Shown here: piece by piece, positions 29,699 to 38,074 of the stretch
Layout of the letters: each line of letters opens with the position of its first letter
How positions within the stretch are numbered: the first letter of the stretch is position 1
Assembly (NCBI RefSeq): GCF_016756395.1
Contig: NZ_AP018365.1
Span: forward strand, 3,943,001 to 4,007,000
Origin: Streptomyces sp. SN-593
Lineage (GTDB): Bacteria; Actinomycetota; Actinomycetes; Streptomycetales; Streptomycetaceae
Length of the DNA: 64,000 bases
Direction: 5' to 3'
Position numbers and translations under genes: made by a program
The notes under the pieces: model-generated
Seen by the model: only the letters and a program-made list of their open reading frames with translations
Told to the model about the DNA's origin: nothing
Database searches by the model: none

Positions 29699-30054
29699 CC
29701 GGCCACCGGTTCCCCTGCCGCCCGAGCGACCACCGCGCGAGCGCGGCCGGGACCGGCCCGAGCCGCACACCCGTCTTCTGCCGTCCCAGCCGTCCCAGCC
29801 GCAAAACCGCAGCTCACAGGCCCCGAAGGCGGGACGGCTATCCGTCCCAAGACGGATGACGATCCGTCCCACCGCCTCGGCGGACAGCCCGCACGCACCG
29901 AGCCACCGGCTCCTCCGGTCGCGTCCGCGTGCCGTCCCGGACGGCAGCCGCACCGCTGGCCGTACCGCCCCTGACCTGCGGTTGCAACGGCAAGACGGCA
30001 AATACGGCACACCGCACCTCCCCCATACGCCTCCCCCGCAAGGACACCTTCATC
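29699..30054. other. 356-base region rich in GTCCC inverted and direct repeats (oriT or promoter candidate)
   Basis: No gene is seen. GGGACGG-ctat-CCGTCCC at 29831-29848 is a perfect hairpin, and TCCGTCCCA is repeated at 29841 and 29863. CCGTCCCAG pairs recur near 29782-29800. The position upstream of the DUF2637/mobC/relaxase genes makes it one candidate for the origin of transfer. Confidence 0.35.
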
Positions 30055-31059
30055 ATGCCCGACACCGCCATACCCACCGCCGATCCGGCAGGGCCGGCCA
30101 GCCCCCACCGAGCCACCTGGTGGGACCGGCTCGCGATCATCCTGCTCGGCTTCGCCGGTTGCGCCCTGTCCTTCGACGCGCTGCGGCAGATGGCCACCGC
30201 CGTCCACGTCCGCCCCCAACTGACCTACCTCTTTCCCATCGTGATCGACGGCTTCATCGCCTACGGCGTACGCGCCCTGCTCGTCCTGCGCGCAGCCCCG
30301 CTGCCCGCCCGCCTGTACGCCTGGTCCCTGTTCATCACCGCCACCGCCGCCAGCATCTGGGCCAACGGTCTGCACGCCCTCGACCTCAACCAGCCCGGCA
30401 CCGTCAACCTCCACCTCGGCGACACCACCGTCACCGTCCTGTCCGCCATCGCACCCCTCGCCCTGGCCGGTGCCACCCACCTCCACATCCTGATCACCCG
30501 CTACGGCGGCGGCACCGCCCACGCCCACAACCCGGCGTACGGAACCGCCCCGCCGGTTCCGTACCAGCGCCACCAGGCCGACGAAACGCCCCCTCCGGCC
30601 GCTCACCAGGTACCGAAGCACCTCGCGCCGTACGACCCGCCGGAGCCCCGGCAGGCCCCGTCCGCGCAGACCGCCGACGTGGATACGGCGGCCAGCCGGA
30701 ATGCCGGAGACGTCGATCAGGACAGCGCCGCGGGAAGCACAGCACCGGCCGGAACACCGCTGGACGAGCCCGAAGACGCAGATGGGGAGCAGGACGGGGA
30801 TTCCGTACCGCGCGCCCAGCGGCAGGGCGGGCGCCCCCCGATGGCGACGCTGGAGCAACTGGCCGAGGTGATCGCAGCCGCCCACCCGGACCCCGACTCG
30901 ATCACACGCGACAGCGCCCGCGCAGCCGTGATCGAAGCCCAACTGGGCGCCGGAACCAACCGCCTCACCGAGGCCATCACCCTGGTCCGCACCGCAGCCC
31001 AGCCCCGCCAGCACCCCGACCGGCCGGACGACCAGCAGCCACTCGCTGAACAGACCTGA
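30055..31059 (+). CDS. DUF2637 four-helix membrane protein (Spd-like)
   Basis: The 334-residue product has four membrane helices: 'LAIILLGFAGCALSFDAL', 'LFPIVIDGFIAYGVRALL', 'LYAWSLFITATAASIWANGL' and 'LSAIAPLALAGATHLHIL'. The 'PIVIDG' motif in the second helix is the DUF2637 hallmark. The C-terminal half is hydrophilic, with a small helical domain near the end ('GRPPMATLEQLAEVIAAAHPD'). DUF2637 proteins are common on actinomycete plasmids and integrative elements, where related proteins help spread within mycelium. The ATG at 30055 is used; the longer frame is unsupported. Confidence 0.85.
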   Translation: MPDTAIPTADPAGPASPHRATWWDRLAIILLGFAGCALSFDALRQMATAVHVRPQLTYLFPIVIDGFIAYGVRALLVLRAAPLPARLYAWSLFITATAASIWANGLHALDLNQPGTVNLHLGDTTVTVLSAIAPLALAGATHLHILITRYGGGTAHAHNPAYGTAPPVPYQRHQADETPPPAAHQVPKHLAPYDPPEPRQAPSAQTADVDTAASRNAGDVDQDSAAGSTAPAGTPLDEPEDADGEQDGDSVPRAQRQGGRPPMATLEQLAEVIAAAHPDPDSITRDSARAAVIEAQLGAGTNRLTEAITLVRTAAQPRQHPDRPDDQQPLAEQT

Positions 31060-31225
31060 ACCCCATCCGGACCACCACAGCCCCCACGGACCAGTAGGCC
31101 GGCGCGGCTGCCGACACCTCGGCAGCCGCGCCCCCACCGGCCCCTATCCCACAACCCCGGTCTGGCCAAACCGTCGATCCCGGCAACCATCGCCAGCACC
31201 GCCGACCCACGAACGGAGCCACCTC

Positions 31226-31906
31226 GTGCGCAACCCCTTCCGCACCCAGCACGACACCCACGCCACTCCCCTCAACCCACAACGCCAGAACGGGGAGCAG
31301 GCCCTCAGCACTCCGATAACCTCCCGGAGCAGCAGTGGCGTTGACCTGGGGAACGACAACGACGGAGCAAGTTGTGCGATCGGACACTCCCCCGTAGGGG
31401 GAGCGCCCGGTACGCGGTCCTGCGCCCCGGGGGTGGCGCAGGAGTCCGGCCGCCAGGGGGCGGCCGGGGCGGGGTGCGGGGCCGAGGACGGCCCCGCACC
31501 AGGGACAAGCGCGACGCGTGCGCGTTCGCAGCGCCGTACCCGTGCGCGTCAGAACAAGCAGCGCGCCGCCGTCAGTGTCCGCCTGAGCACCACCGAGCGC
31601 GCTTCGGTGAAGGCTGCCGCCGACCACGTCGGTGCGAGCCTGGCGAAGTTCATGGCGAACGCCTCGCTCGCCGCCGCCCACGACATCGACCGTGTCGCGG
31701 CGAACCTCCTGGACCTGCGCGGCACCATCCGCGAACTCGTCGCCGCCCGCACCGACCTGGCCCGCATCGGGAACAACGTCAACCAGATCGCCCGCGCCTT
31801 CAACTCCGGCGCCGACCCCATCGGCGCCGAGGCCGCTCTCGCCGACGTCCGCCGCGCAGCCACCCGGCTGGAGGCCGCCGCCCAGACACTCGCCGAGCGC
31901 GCATGA
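31226..31906 (+). CDS. MobC-family mobilization protein
   Basis: The 226-residue product has a low-complexity basic N-terminus of about 110 residues. A ribbon-helix-helix/MobC domain follows: 'RAAVSVRLSTTERASVKAAADHVG' and 'LARIGNNVNQIARAFNSGA' (the second being the MobC signature). MobC helps the relaxase nick at the transfer origin. The relaxase ATG overlaps its stop as ATGA. Start is GTG with GGAG ahead. The first 100 residues are poorly conserved in appearance, so the true start may be further in. Confidence 0.85.
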   Translation: MRNPFRTQHDTHATPLNPQRQNGEQALSTPITSRSSSGVDLGNDNDGASCAIGHSPVGGAPGTRSCAPGVAQESGRQGAAGAGCGAEDGPAPGTSATRARSQRRTRARQNKQRAAVSVRLSTTERASVKAAADHVGASLAKFMANASLAAAHDIDRVAANLLDLRGTIRELVAARTDLARIGNNVNQIARAFNSGADPIGAEAALADVRRAATRLEAAAQTLAERA

Positions 31907-33609
31907 TCCCCTCCATCCACAAGGCAGGCTCCAACACTCCGGGGGCGATCGGCTACCTCTACCGCACCGGCCGCGGCCACGAAGCCCACACCGACCCCCA
32001 CCTCATCGCGTCCCTCGACGGGCTGGCCCCCGACCCCGCATGCGACCCGAACACCACGTTCAAGCAGCTCGCCGACTACCTCGACCTGCCCGTCCAAGCC
32101 ATCGACCCCGCCGAACGCCCCGCCCGGCACGTCTGGCACTGCTCCGTCCGTGCCGCCCCCGAAGACCCCCACCTCGCCGACGCCCAGTGGGCGGACATCG
32201 CGCGCCGCATCGTCCACGCCACCGGCATCGCCCCCGACGGCGACGACGCCGCATGCCGGTGGATCGCCGTCCGCCACGCCGACGACCACATCCACATCCT
32301 CGCCACCAAGGTCCGCCAGGACGGCACCAAACCCCGCGACTCCTACTCCTACAAACGCGCCCAAACAGAAGCCCGCCGCATCGAAGCCGACTACGGACTG
32401 CGCCGCGTCACCCCCGGCGACGGCACCGCCGCCAAACGCCCCACCCGCGCCGAAACGGAGAAGGCCCACCGCACCGGCCGCGCCCGCACCCCACGCGAGC
32501 AACTCCGCACGATCGCCCGGACCGTCGTCGCCGTGTCCACCAGCACCGAGGAATACCTGCACCTGCTGGCCGGAAGCGGCGTCCACGTCGAGGTGCTCCG
32601 CTTCCCGTCCGGCGACATCCGCGGCTACAAGGTCGCCCTCGACGGAGACACCAACGCCGCCGGCGAGCCCATCTGGTTCTCCGGCTCCACCCTCGCCCCC
32701 GACCTGTCCTACCCGCAGATCCGCGACCGTCTCACCGCTGCCGAACCCACCGCCGCCGCCGGCCCAGGCACCCGCCGAACCGACCCGTGGCACCAGGCCA
32801 CCGCCGCCATCGAACGCATCCCCCACCACCTGGACGGCACCGACGACAAGGCGTCCCAAGCCCACATCGCGGCCTTCGCCGAAGCCCTCGACGCTCTCCC
32901 CATCACCGCCCCGGTGAACCTGCGACCCCAACTCCGAGAAGCAGCCCTCGCGTTCGAGCGCGCCAGCCGCTCCCGCATCGCTGCCGACCACCAGCACGCC
33001 CGCGCCCTACGAGGAGCCATCCGCGCCATCGCCCGCCAGCCCACCACCAGCGACGGCACCGGCCTGGTGATGTTCCTCGACGCCGCGATCCTCGCCGTCA
33101 TCGCCATCCAGCGCTGGCACACCGCCCGCCACCACGACCAGCAAGTCACCGCCGCGCACCACACCCTCATCGAGTTGCAGACCGTGTACGACCACGCCGC
33201 CGCGGCACCGCTGACCGCCCTCACCCACCGCACCCCCGCACAGCCGACCGTCGAACGCTGGAACCACCTCATCCAGCAGGCCGTCCCCACCCACGCCGAA
33301 CAGATCCTGGCCGCCCCCGTCTGGCCCGCCCTGGCCGCCACCCTCACCGACGCCGAAACCGCCGGCCACGACCCCACCCGACTTCTCCACCAAGCAGCCG
33401 ACCAACGCGCCCTCACCGACGCCCGCTCCCCGGCCCACGTCCTCATCTGGCGTCTCCAGCGCCTGGCGCAACGCCCCGTCCCCAGCCCGCTAGCCCAAGC
33501 TGCGATGGCCCGCAGCACCCTCACGGCCCGCCGAACCCCGCCCGCAGCCAGCACGACGCCAACTCCCACCGGCAGGAGCGACGTCAACCACCAGCACCGG
33601 CATCGCTGA
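31903..33609 (+). CDS. MOB-type relaxase/mobilization nuclease
   Basis: The 568-residue product contains the three-histidine metal motif 'HADDHIHIL' (H125, H129, H131), with candidate nucleophile tyrosines Y18/Y20 in 'IGYLYRTGR'. This is the MOBP-like layout. The C-terminal half is helical with a hydrophobic stretch 'LVMFLDAAILAVIAIQRW'. It nicks one strand at oriT and pilots it to a recipient using another element's transfer machine. It is coupled to MobC by ATGA. Its 3' end overlaps a convergent XRE gene by 26 bases. Confidence 0.9.
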   Translation: MIPSIHKAGSNTPGAIGYLYRTGRGHEAHTDPHLIASLDGLAPDPACDPNTTFKQLADYLDLPVQAIDPAERPARHVWHCSVRAAPEDPHLADAQWADIARRIVHATGIAPDGDDAACRWIAVRHADDHIHILATKVRQDGTKPRDSYSYKRAQTEARRIEADYGLRRVTPGDGTAAKRPTRAETEKAHRTGRARTPREQLRTIARTVVAVSTSTEEYLHLLAGSGVHVEVLRFPSGDIRGYKVALDGDTNAAGEPIWFSGSTLAPDLSYPQIRDRLTAAEPTAAAGPGTRRTDPWHQATAAIERIPHHLDGTDDKASQAHIAAFAEALDALPITAPVNLRPQLREAALAFERASRSRIAADHQHARALRGAIRAIARQPTTSDGTGLVMFLDAAILAVIAIQRWHTARHHDQQVTAAHHTLIELQTVYDHAAAAPLTALTHRTPAQPTVERWNHLIQQAVPTHAEQILAAPVWPALAATLTDAETAGHDPTRLLHQAADQRALTDARSPAHVLIWRLQRLAQRPVPSPLAQAAMARSTLTARRTPPAASTTPTPTGRSDVNHQHRHR

Positions 33610-33844
33610 CCCCTCGCTTGCGTTCCAGGACCACCAGGGGGCAGTTCAACGCCGCAGCGATCTTGACCAGGTTGGTGGGTGTGGCGTTGCGCCAGCCCGA
33701 CTCGATGTCTCCCATGAGCTGCTCGGAGATCCCCACCCGACTGGCGAGGGCCCGCTTGGTCAGTCCTGCCTTCTCACGGGCCCACGTGACGGCCTCCGGT
33801 TCTTGGCACAGCCTTCTGGGCCGAGCCCGAGCACGTGACGGCAT
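33584..33844 (-). CDS. Small XRE-family DNA-binding protein
   Basis: The 86-residue product is almost only a helix-turn-helix domain: 'AVTWAREKAGLTKRALASRVGISEQLMGDIESG' (quoted in parts) followed by 'NLVKIAAALNCPLVVLERKR'. GGGGAGC precedes the ATG at 33844, and a longer open frame upstream has no site. It ends convergently inside the relaxase gene. It is the last of a leftward run that begins with the anti-sigma-like ATPase, and probably regulates element genes. Confidence 0.85.
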   Translation of the reverse strand: MPSRARARPRRLCQEPEAVTWAREKAGLTKRALASRVGISEQLMGDIESGWRNATPTNLVKIAAALNCPLVVLERKRGVSDAGAGG

Positions 33845-33906
33845 CCCTGCTCCCCAGATAATCGATCGCGGACCCCCGCGCAGCTGGTCTGCCGTGCGGA
33901 ACAGAA

Positions 33907-34029
33907 TCACGGGACGGGCTGGCCGGCGATGGCCAGGCCGAGGACAAGTCCACATGCGAGGGCCAGGAGCGCGATCAGCGCGATGCCGGTCCAACCGGCG
34001 ATGAGGGCGGTCTTCCAGTGGCGGATCAC
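33907..34029 (-). CDS. 40-residue single-pass membrane protein
   Basis: The short frame encodes a basic start (VIRHWK), one hydrophobic span rich in Ala, Leu, Ile and Gly (residues ~8-35), and the ending GQPVP. The GTG start overlaps the stop of the upstream DUF6907 gene as GTGA, which strongly supports translation. It is too short to find by length alone. The function is unknown. A similar coupling pattern runs through the whole leftward block. Confidence 0.7.
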   Translation of the reverse strand: MIRHWKTALIAGWTGIALIALLALACGLVLGLAIAGQPVP

Positions 34030-34604
34030 GGCAGCTCGGCCTTGCTCGGGCTGCTCGCGGGGGCCGTGGGATGACGAGCGGCCCAGTCCTCGCGAGCGGC
34101 GATCAGGCCGGGGAGGACGGTGTTCTCGAAGTAATCGGCCTGAGTGCGGATCTGGGTAGCGAAGCGCGCCAGGTCAGCGGGGGCCAAGCCCTCGAAATCC
34201 CACGCGTCGACGACCGTCAGCGAGGCGCTGGGGACCCGTTCGTGCGGCTGCGGGGCGTGGGGGTGGCAGGCGATCTGGGCGGCGAACATCACTCTGGTCG
34301 ACTCGCGGACGCGGGTGCCGTTGATGTCGATGTCGAGGGTGGCGGGCGGGAGGACCGGGTCGACGGGCAGCATCGTGTAGTGGGCGTAGCCGCGCAGGTA
34401 GTTCACGGCCTGGTCCAGCGTGATGTCGGTGTCGCTGGGGTTGTCCTCGGACCAGCCGGGCTGGTGGCCGGTCAGGGTGATGCCCTCAACCGTGGTGATC
34501 GTCCAGGTACGCGGCGCGTGCTCCGCCGGTGGCGGCGTCATGGTGGGGTCCGGTTCGGGGGGCCGTGTCGTGGTGGGTTTGGTGAGCAGGATCGTGGGGC
34601 TCAT
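34026..34604 (-). CDS. DUF6907 domain protein (copy 1)
   Basis: The 192-residue product is soluble, without catalytic motifs. 'TWTITTVEGITLTGHQPGW' and the C-terminal 'LARFATQIRTQADYFENTVLPGLIAARE' segments (the second quoted in part) recur in the second copy at 36803-37318 as 'QWVITTTAGKQITGYLPPW' and 'GLRAVADRLDGVVIPQLNTVRAEW'. The function of DUF6907 is unknown; it is frequent in actinomycete elements. AGGAG precedes the ATG. Its stop overlaps the 40-residue membrane protein. Confidence 0.75.
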   Translation of the reverse strand: MSPTILLTKPTTTRPPEPDPTMTPPPAEHAPRTWTITTVEGITLTGHQPGWSEDNPSDTDITLDQAVNYLRGYAHYTMLPVDPVLPPATLDIDINGTRVRESTRVMFAAQIACHPHAPQPHERVPSASLTVVDAWDFEGLAPADLARFATQIRTQADYFENTVLPGLIAAREDWAARHPTAPASSPSKAELP

Positions 34605-34643
34605 GGGCGACAGCTCCTGTTTGGAGATACGGGAGTTGGTGGG

Positions 34644-35462
34644 TCAGCAGGTGGTGGTGCGGAGGGTGTGGAGGTGTTCGATGGTCTGGGTGGGGGTGAG
34701 GGCGAGGTCGCGTAGTTCGTCGTAGAGGCGGCTGAGGTGTTCGATGTCGTCGGGGTCGTCGGTGATGTGGTCGGTGAGGGTGCCGTGGGTGTAGGCGAGG
34801 GTGGTGCCGACGCGGAAGGACAGCAGTTGGAGGGGGCCGCGTAGGTCGTGGGGGCCGGCGTGGAGGGGGAGGAGTTGGAGGGTGACCGCGGGCTCGTGGG
34901 CCGTGGCGATCAGGTGGTCGAGTTGGCCGTCCCAGGTCGCCTGGTTGCGGGCGCCGCGGTGGAGGACCAGTTCGTCGAGGACGGCGCGGTAGCGGACGGG
35001 ACGGGGTGTGGTCGCGGTGAGGCGGGCTTGGCGTTCGCGGAGCGCGTTGAGCTGCGCGGCCAGGACTTCCGGTGACTGCGGGTGGGTGGTGGCGAGGTGC
35101 TCTTCGGCGTAGGCGGGGGTCTGGAGCAGGGCGGGGACGGTGGTGAGGGCGTATGCGCGGATGCTGGTCGCGGCTGCTTCCAGGGCGGTGAGTCCGCCGG
35201 CCGCGCGTTTCGCTTCGCGCTTGGCCAGCAGCCACAGCCCGGCGAGCAGGTCCCCGGTGCCGTAGAAGCGGTCCAAGGTCTCGGCGACGAGCATGTTGCC
35301 CAGCCGCCCTCCGGTCTCCAGGCGGTGGAGGTAGGACTGCTCGTAGTGACACCGATCGGCCAACTCAACCAAGGACAGGCCAGCCTTCGCGCGCAGGAAC
35401 GCGAGATGGTGGGCATACAGGGCGCGAGCGCTCACCTGAAGTTTCCCCGTGATCTCGGACAC
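34644..35462 (-). CDS. XRE-family regulator with DUF5753 domain, N-terminus replaced by IS3 sequence
   Basis: The remaining frame is 272 residues: HTH 'LAFLRAKAGLSLVELADRCHYEQSYLHRLETG' (quoted in parts) and the DUF5753 effector domain with 'YALTTVPALLQTPAYAEEHL' and 'LPLHAGPHDLRGPLQLLSFR'. The first nine codons (MSEITGKLQ, start GTG) come from the IS3-family element, whose end is at 35437. The native N-terminus (31 residues) survives beyond the IS at 36714-36806, and joining across the 4-base target duplication restores one 293-residue frame. A shortened protein may still be made from the IS-borne GTG. In streptomycetes these regulators are usually paired with a small partner gene. Confidence 0.8.
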   Translation of the reverse strand: MSEITGKLQVSARALYAHHLAFLRAKAGLSLVELADRCHYEQSYLHRLETGGRLGNMLVAETLDRFYGTGDLLAGLWLLAKREAKRAAGGLTALEAAATSIRAYALTTVPALLQTPAYAEEHLATTHPQSPEVLAAQLNALRERQARLTATTPRPVRYRAVLDELVLHRGARNQATWDGQLDHLIATAHEPAVTLQLLPLHAGPHDLRGPLQLLSFRVGTTLAYTHGTLTDHITDDPDDIEHLSRLYDELRDLALTPTQTIEHLHTLRTTTC

Positions 35463-35468
35463 TCGTTC

Positions 35469-36350
35469 TTACGCGGCGAGGGTGTGTCGTTGTCGGGTCT
35501 CTTGCGGGGTCAGATAGCCCCAGTCGGGGTGCTTGCGTAGCCGACGGCGGTTGTAGAAGGTCTCGATGTAGGAGAAGACCGCGGCGCGGGCGGTGGCCCG
35601 GTCGGGCCAGGTCCGGGTGCCGATCTCGGCTTTCAGGACTGCCCAGAAGCTCTCGGCGGCGGCGTTGTCGTAGCACGAGCCGGTGCGTCCGGTGCTTACC
35701 TTCATGTCCAACTCGGTAACTGCCGTTCGAAATTGGGCTGAGGTGTATTCGCTGCCGCGGTCGCTGTGTGCGATACAGCCGGGTTCCAGGCGGCCCCGGT
35801 CGTGGGCCATGTGCAGGGCGTCGACGACCAGGTCGGCGCGGTGGTGGTCGGCCATTGACCAGCCGACGACCTCGCGAGTGGCCAGGTCCAGCCAGCAGGC
35901 CAGGTAGAGCCAGCCCTGCTCGGTAGGCAGGTAGGTGATGTCGCCGACCAAGCGGGTCCCGGGGCGGTCGGCGGTGAAGTCGCGGCCGATCAGGTCCGGT
36001 GCGGGCCGGGCCTGCTTGTCCGGGCGTGTCAGCGACCTGCGGTGGCGGCGGGTGATCCCGGCGATGCGGCGTTCACGCATCAGCCGCTCGACCCGCTTGT
36101 GGTTCACCGCGTGCCCCAGTCGCCGCAGCTCGGCATGTACGCGCGGGACGCCGTAGGCGCCCCGGGAGGCGAGGTGGATCACAGTGATCTCGTGCGCGAG
36201 TGCGTCATCGGCACGCAGCCGCGCGCCCCGGGCGACCTGCCCCTCGGCCCACGCGTAGAAGGAGGAGCGGTGCACTCCGAGAATGCGGCACAGCAAGGTG
36301 ACCGGGTAGGTGGCCTTCTCCGCCGCGATGAACCGGTAGACCTCGCTCAC
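35469..36350 (-). CDS. IS3-family transposase, OrfB (integrase catalytic domain)
   Basis: The 293-residue product has an HTH_21 domain ('EITVIHLASRGAYGVPRVHAELRR', quoted in part) and the rve DDE domain. The first Asp is in 'LVGDITYLP', the second Asp in 'HSDRGSEY', and Glu in 'NAAAESFWAVLK'. 'YIETFYNRRRLRKHPDWGYLTP' at the end is the IS3/IS150 signature (quoted in part). It is normally made as an OrfAB fusion by programmed frameshift where it overlaps orfA (36347-36350). Confidence 0.95.
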   Translation of the reverse strand: MSEVYRFIAAEKATYPVTLLCRILGVHRSSFYAWAEGQVARGARLRADDALAHEITVIHLASRGAYGVPRVHAELRRLGHAVNHKRVERLMRERRIAGITRRHRRSLTRPDKQARPAPDLIGRDFTADRPGTRLVGDITYLPTEQGWLYLACWLDLATREVVGWSMADHHRADLVVDALHMAHDRGRLEPGCIAHSDRGSEYTSAQFRTAVTELDMKVSTGRTGSCYDNAAAESFWAVLKAEIGTRTWPDRATARAAVFSYIETFYNRRRLRKHPDWGYLTPQETRQRHTLAA

Positions 36351-36646
36351 CGCTCGCTCTCCCGCGCGAAGAAGGCCGTCGCTTTTTTCAGGACCTCGAT
36401 GGTCCTTTGCTGTTCGATGTTCTGCCGGCGCAGGCGCCGCAGTTCCTCGTGCTCGGCACCGGTCAGCTCGCCCGGGCCGCCCTCACCGCGGTCGATCTGG
36501 TCCTGCTTGACCCAGCTCCGCAGGCCCTCCGGGCTCACGCCCAGATCCCGGGCCACCTCGGTAACCGTCTTGCTGGAGGATCGGGCCAACGCCACGGCGT
36601 CCCGCTTGAACTCCTTCGAGTACCGCTTCCCTGCTTTGTTGCTCAC
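36347..36646 (-). CDS. IS3-family transposase, OrfA (helix-turn-helix)
   Basis: The 99-residue product is full length. An HTH_Tnp_1 domain 'YSKEFKRDAVALARSS' with 'TVTEVARDLGVSPEGLRSWVKQD' recognises the IS ends. A leucine-zipper-like helix 'EHEELRRLRRQNIEQQRTIEVLKKATAFFA' (quoted in part) allows multimerisation. Its stop overlaps the start of orfB by four bases. Confidence 0.95.
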   Translation of the reverse strand: MSNKAGKRYSKEFKRDAVALARSSSKTVTEVARDLGVSPEGLRSWVKQDQIDRGEGGPGELTGAEHEELRRLRRQNIEQQRTIEVLKKATAFFARESER

Positions 36647-36713
36647 CTGGCACTACTTCCTCTGGGACCTCACGTCCCAGTCTCCAGGTGTCCAGGTCCA
36701 CGGGGAAGCTTCA

Positions 36714-36806
36714 CACCTGCCCGGAGGCGAGCGCAGCCCGGAAGGCCGCGAGCCGATCAGCGCTGGTCGTCACGGAGTCCACGACGGGCGCGGTGTCGGT
36801 GCTCAC
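36714..36806 (-). pseudogene. 5' remnant of the DUF5753 regulator cut off by the IS3 insertion
   Basis: From GTG at 36806 the frame encodes 31 residues (starting STDTAPVVDSVTTS after the start, ending ALASGQV) up to the IS target duplication. The next codons, SARALYAHH, resume at 35432 on the other side of the IS. The GTG overlaps the stop of the upstream DUF6907 gene (36803-36805), so the intact gene was part of the coupled leftward operon. Confidence 0.85.
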
Positions 36807-37318
36807 GGGCGCGCTCCAGCACTGTGGTGGGCGGTCCATTCGGCGCGGACGGTGTTGAGCTGGGGAATGACCACACCGTCAAGCCGGTCGGCCACCGCGC
36901 GCAGGCCCGCGACCAGATCCGCCACCCCCGTCGGGTCGAGGTCGGTCATCCAGTACTCGCCGGCGACCCGCACCGTGACAACCGGGAGGGCCAGTTCGGG
37001 AGCCGGGGCGTAGGGCGTGCAGGTGATGCTGGAGGACATGACCTCCAGCTCCTCAGGGGCGTCGCTGGGGTTGCCGGGCGAGTACGCCCGCAGGACCTGC
37101 CCCGGGAACTCCCTGTAGTGGCAGACGTCCGCAAGCCGCGCGGCCAACTCCTGCGAGGCAACGTCCTGTTCGCTGGGGTCCTCGGTGGCCCAGGGAGGCA
37201 GGTAGCCGGTGATCTGCTTGCCGGCGGTCGTGGTGATCACCCACTGCGGCACCTGGCGGGCGGCACCGTCGGGGTCGGTGGTGGGTAAGGCGGCGGGCGA
37301 GGGGACCGCGGGGTTCAT
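36803..37318 (-). CDS. DUF6907 domain protein (copy 2)
   Basis: The 171-residue product is soluble and related to the copy at 34026-34604 by the opening 'QWVITTTAGKQITGYLPPW' and by the final helix 'LRAVADRLDGVVIPQLNTVR'. Two such genes in one element probably arose by duplication. The function is unknown. The ATG at 37318 overlaps the stop of the next gene upstream (37315-37317), and the stop overlaps the split regulator, so it lies in the middle of a coupled operon. Confidence 0.75.
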   Translation of the reverse strand: MNPAVPSPAALPTTDPDGAARQVPQWVITTTAGKQITGYLPPWATEDPSEQDVASQELAARLADVCHYREFPGQVLRAYSPGNPSDAPEELEVMSSSITCTPYAPAPELALPVVTVRVAGEYWMTDLDPTGVADLVAGLRAVADRLDGVVIPQLNTVRAEWTAHHSAGARP

Positions 37319-37818
37319 CGTGCGGGGTTCCTGTTCGTGGTGGGGCGGTGGAATCGGGTGGCGGCGTCGAGCACGCGTCCGTCGGGCGGCCGGTCCTGCT
37401 CGGCGAGGAGCGGGCCGAAGAGCGCGAGGAGAGCGGGAGGCATGACCGGGTCGGCCAACTCCCAGCCGTGGGCCCCGGGATGCCCGGCAAACTCGCTGCA
37501 CCCCTCACCACCATCGGCGGTAGCACCGGGGCAGTCGGGAAGCAGGATGGCGAGGTAGGGCTCGGCGCCGTCGCGCCAAGCGGCCCAGACGGTGCCGGCA
37601 TCCGGACCGCGCAGGTTCAGCACCACCCCGTGGTGGACCCGACCGCGGTGGGCCTGGAGCGTGCAAACCAGCAGCCTGCCAACATCGTCGGGGCTGTACA
37701 CCAGCCCGTCCCACGCCGGAGGCACGCTGTTGGCCACGCCCAGGACCGCAGTGACGAGGCCGGGTGGCACGAAGGTCCGCTGCCCGCAGGTGAAGCCGCG
37801 CGGGTGAACGCTGGACAT
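37315..37818 (-). CDS. Uncharacterised element protein
   Basis: The 167-residue product is not a family I recognise. It is soluble, with two conserved-looking strands 'LLVCTLQAHRGRVHHGVVLNLRGP' (quoted in part) and a Cys pair near 'PDCPGATADGGEGC'. AAGGAG stands 9 bases before the ATG at 37818, so this start is preferred over the ATG at 37836. Its stop overlaps the start of the second DUF6907 gene as ATGA. The 256 bases upstream, to 38074, hold no supported gene. Confidence 0.65.
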   Translation of the reverse strand: MSSVHPRGFTCGQRTFVPPGLVTAVLGVANSVPPAWDGLVYSPDDVGRLLVCTLQAHRGRVHHGVVLNLRGPDAGTVWAAWRDGAEPYLAILLPDCPGATADGGEGCSEFAGHPGAHGWELADPVMPPALLALFGPLLAEQDRPPDGRVLDAATRFHRPTTNRNPAR

Positions 37819-38074
37819 CCGGATCGACTCCTTCATCGGATCACTGCACACGGGGGTTGGGTGGGACCCGCTCCGGCCACGGGCAGGTGCCGCGAGTCCG
37901 TCCACACCCCCACGGGGAGACACGGGGACGTGGATGCCTGCTCGACTCGGCGTGACCAGAGCGGGGAAGGGACCGCTCCAGCGGGCAGTCCGCTGCCGCC
38001 CGCACGGGGACGGGAGTGCGTACGGCGACGTGGGTGACGCCTGCGAGCATGCCGCTGGAGCGGAGCAAAGGGGG

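Larger units (their letters stand above)
35437..36713 (-). mobile_element. IS3-family insertion sequence, 1277 bases, with CACC target duplication
   Basis: The ends TGAAGTTTCCCCGTG (left) and CACGGGGAAGCTTCA (right, 36699-36713) are imperfect inverted repeats that continue for about 28 bases. CACC is duplicated at 35433-35436 and 36714-36717. Two overlapping frames, orfA and orfB, encode the transposase. It appears complete. Confidence 0.9.
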
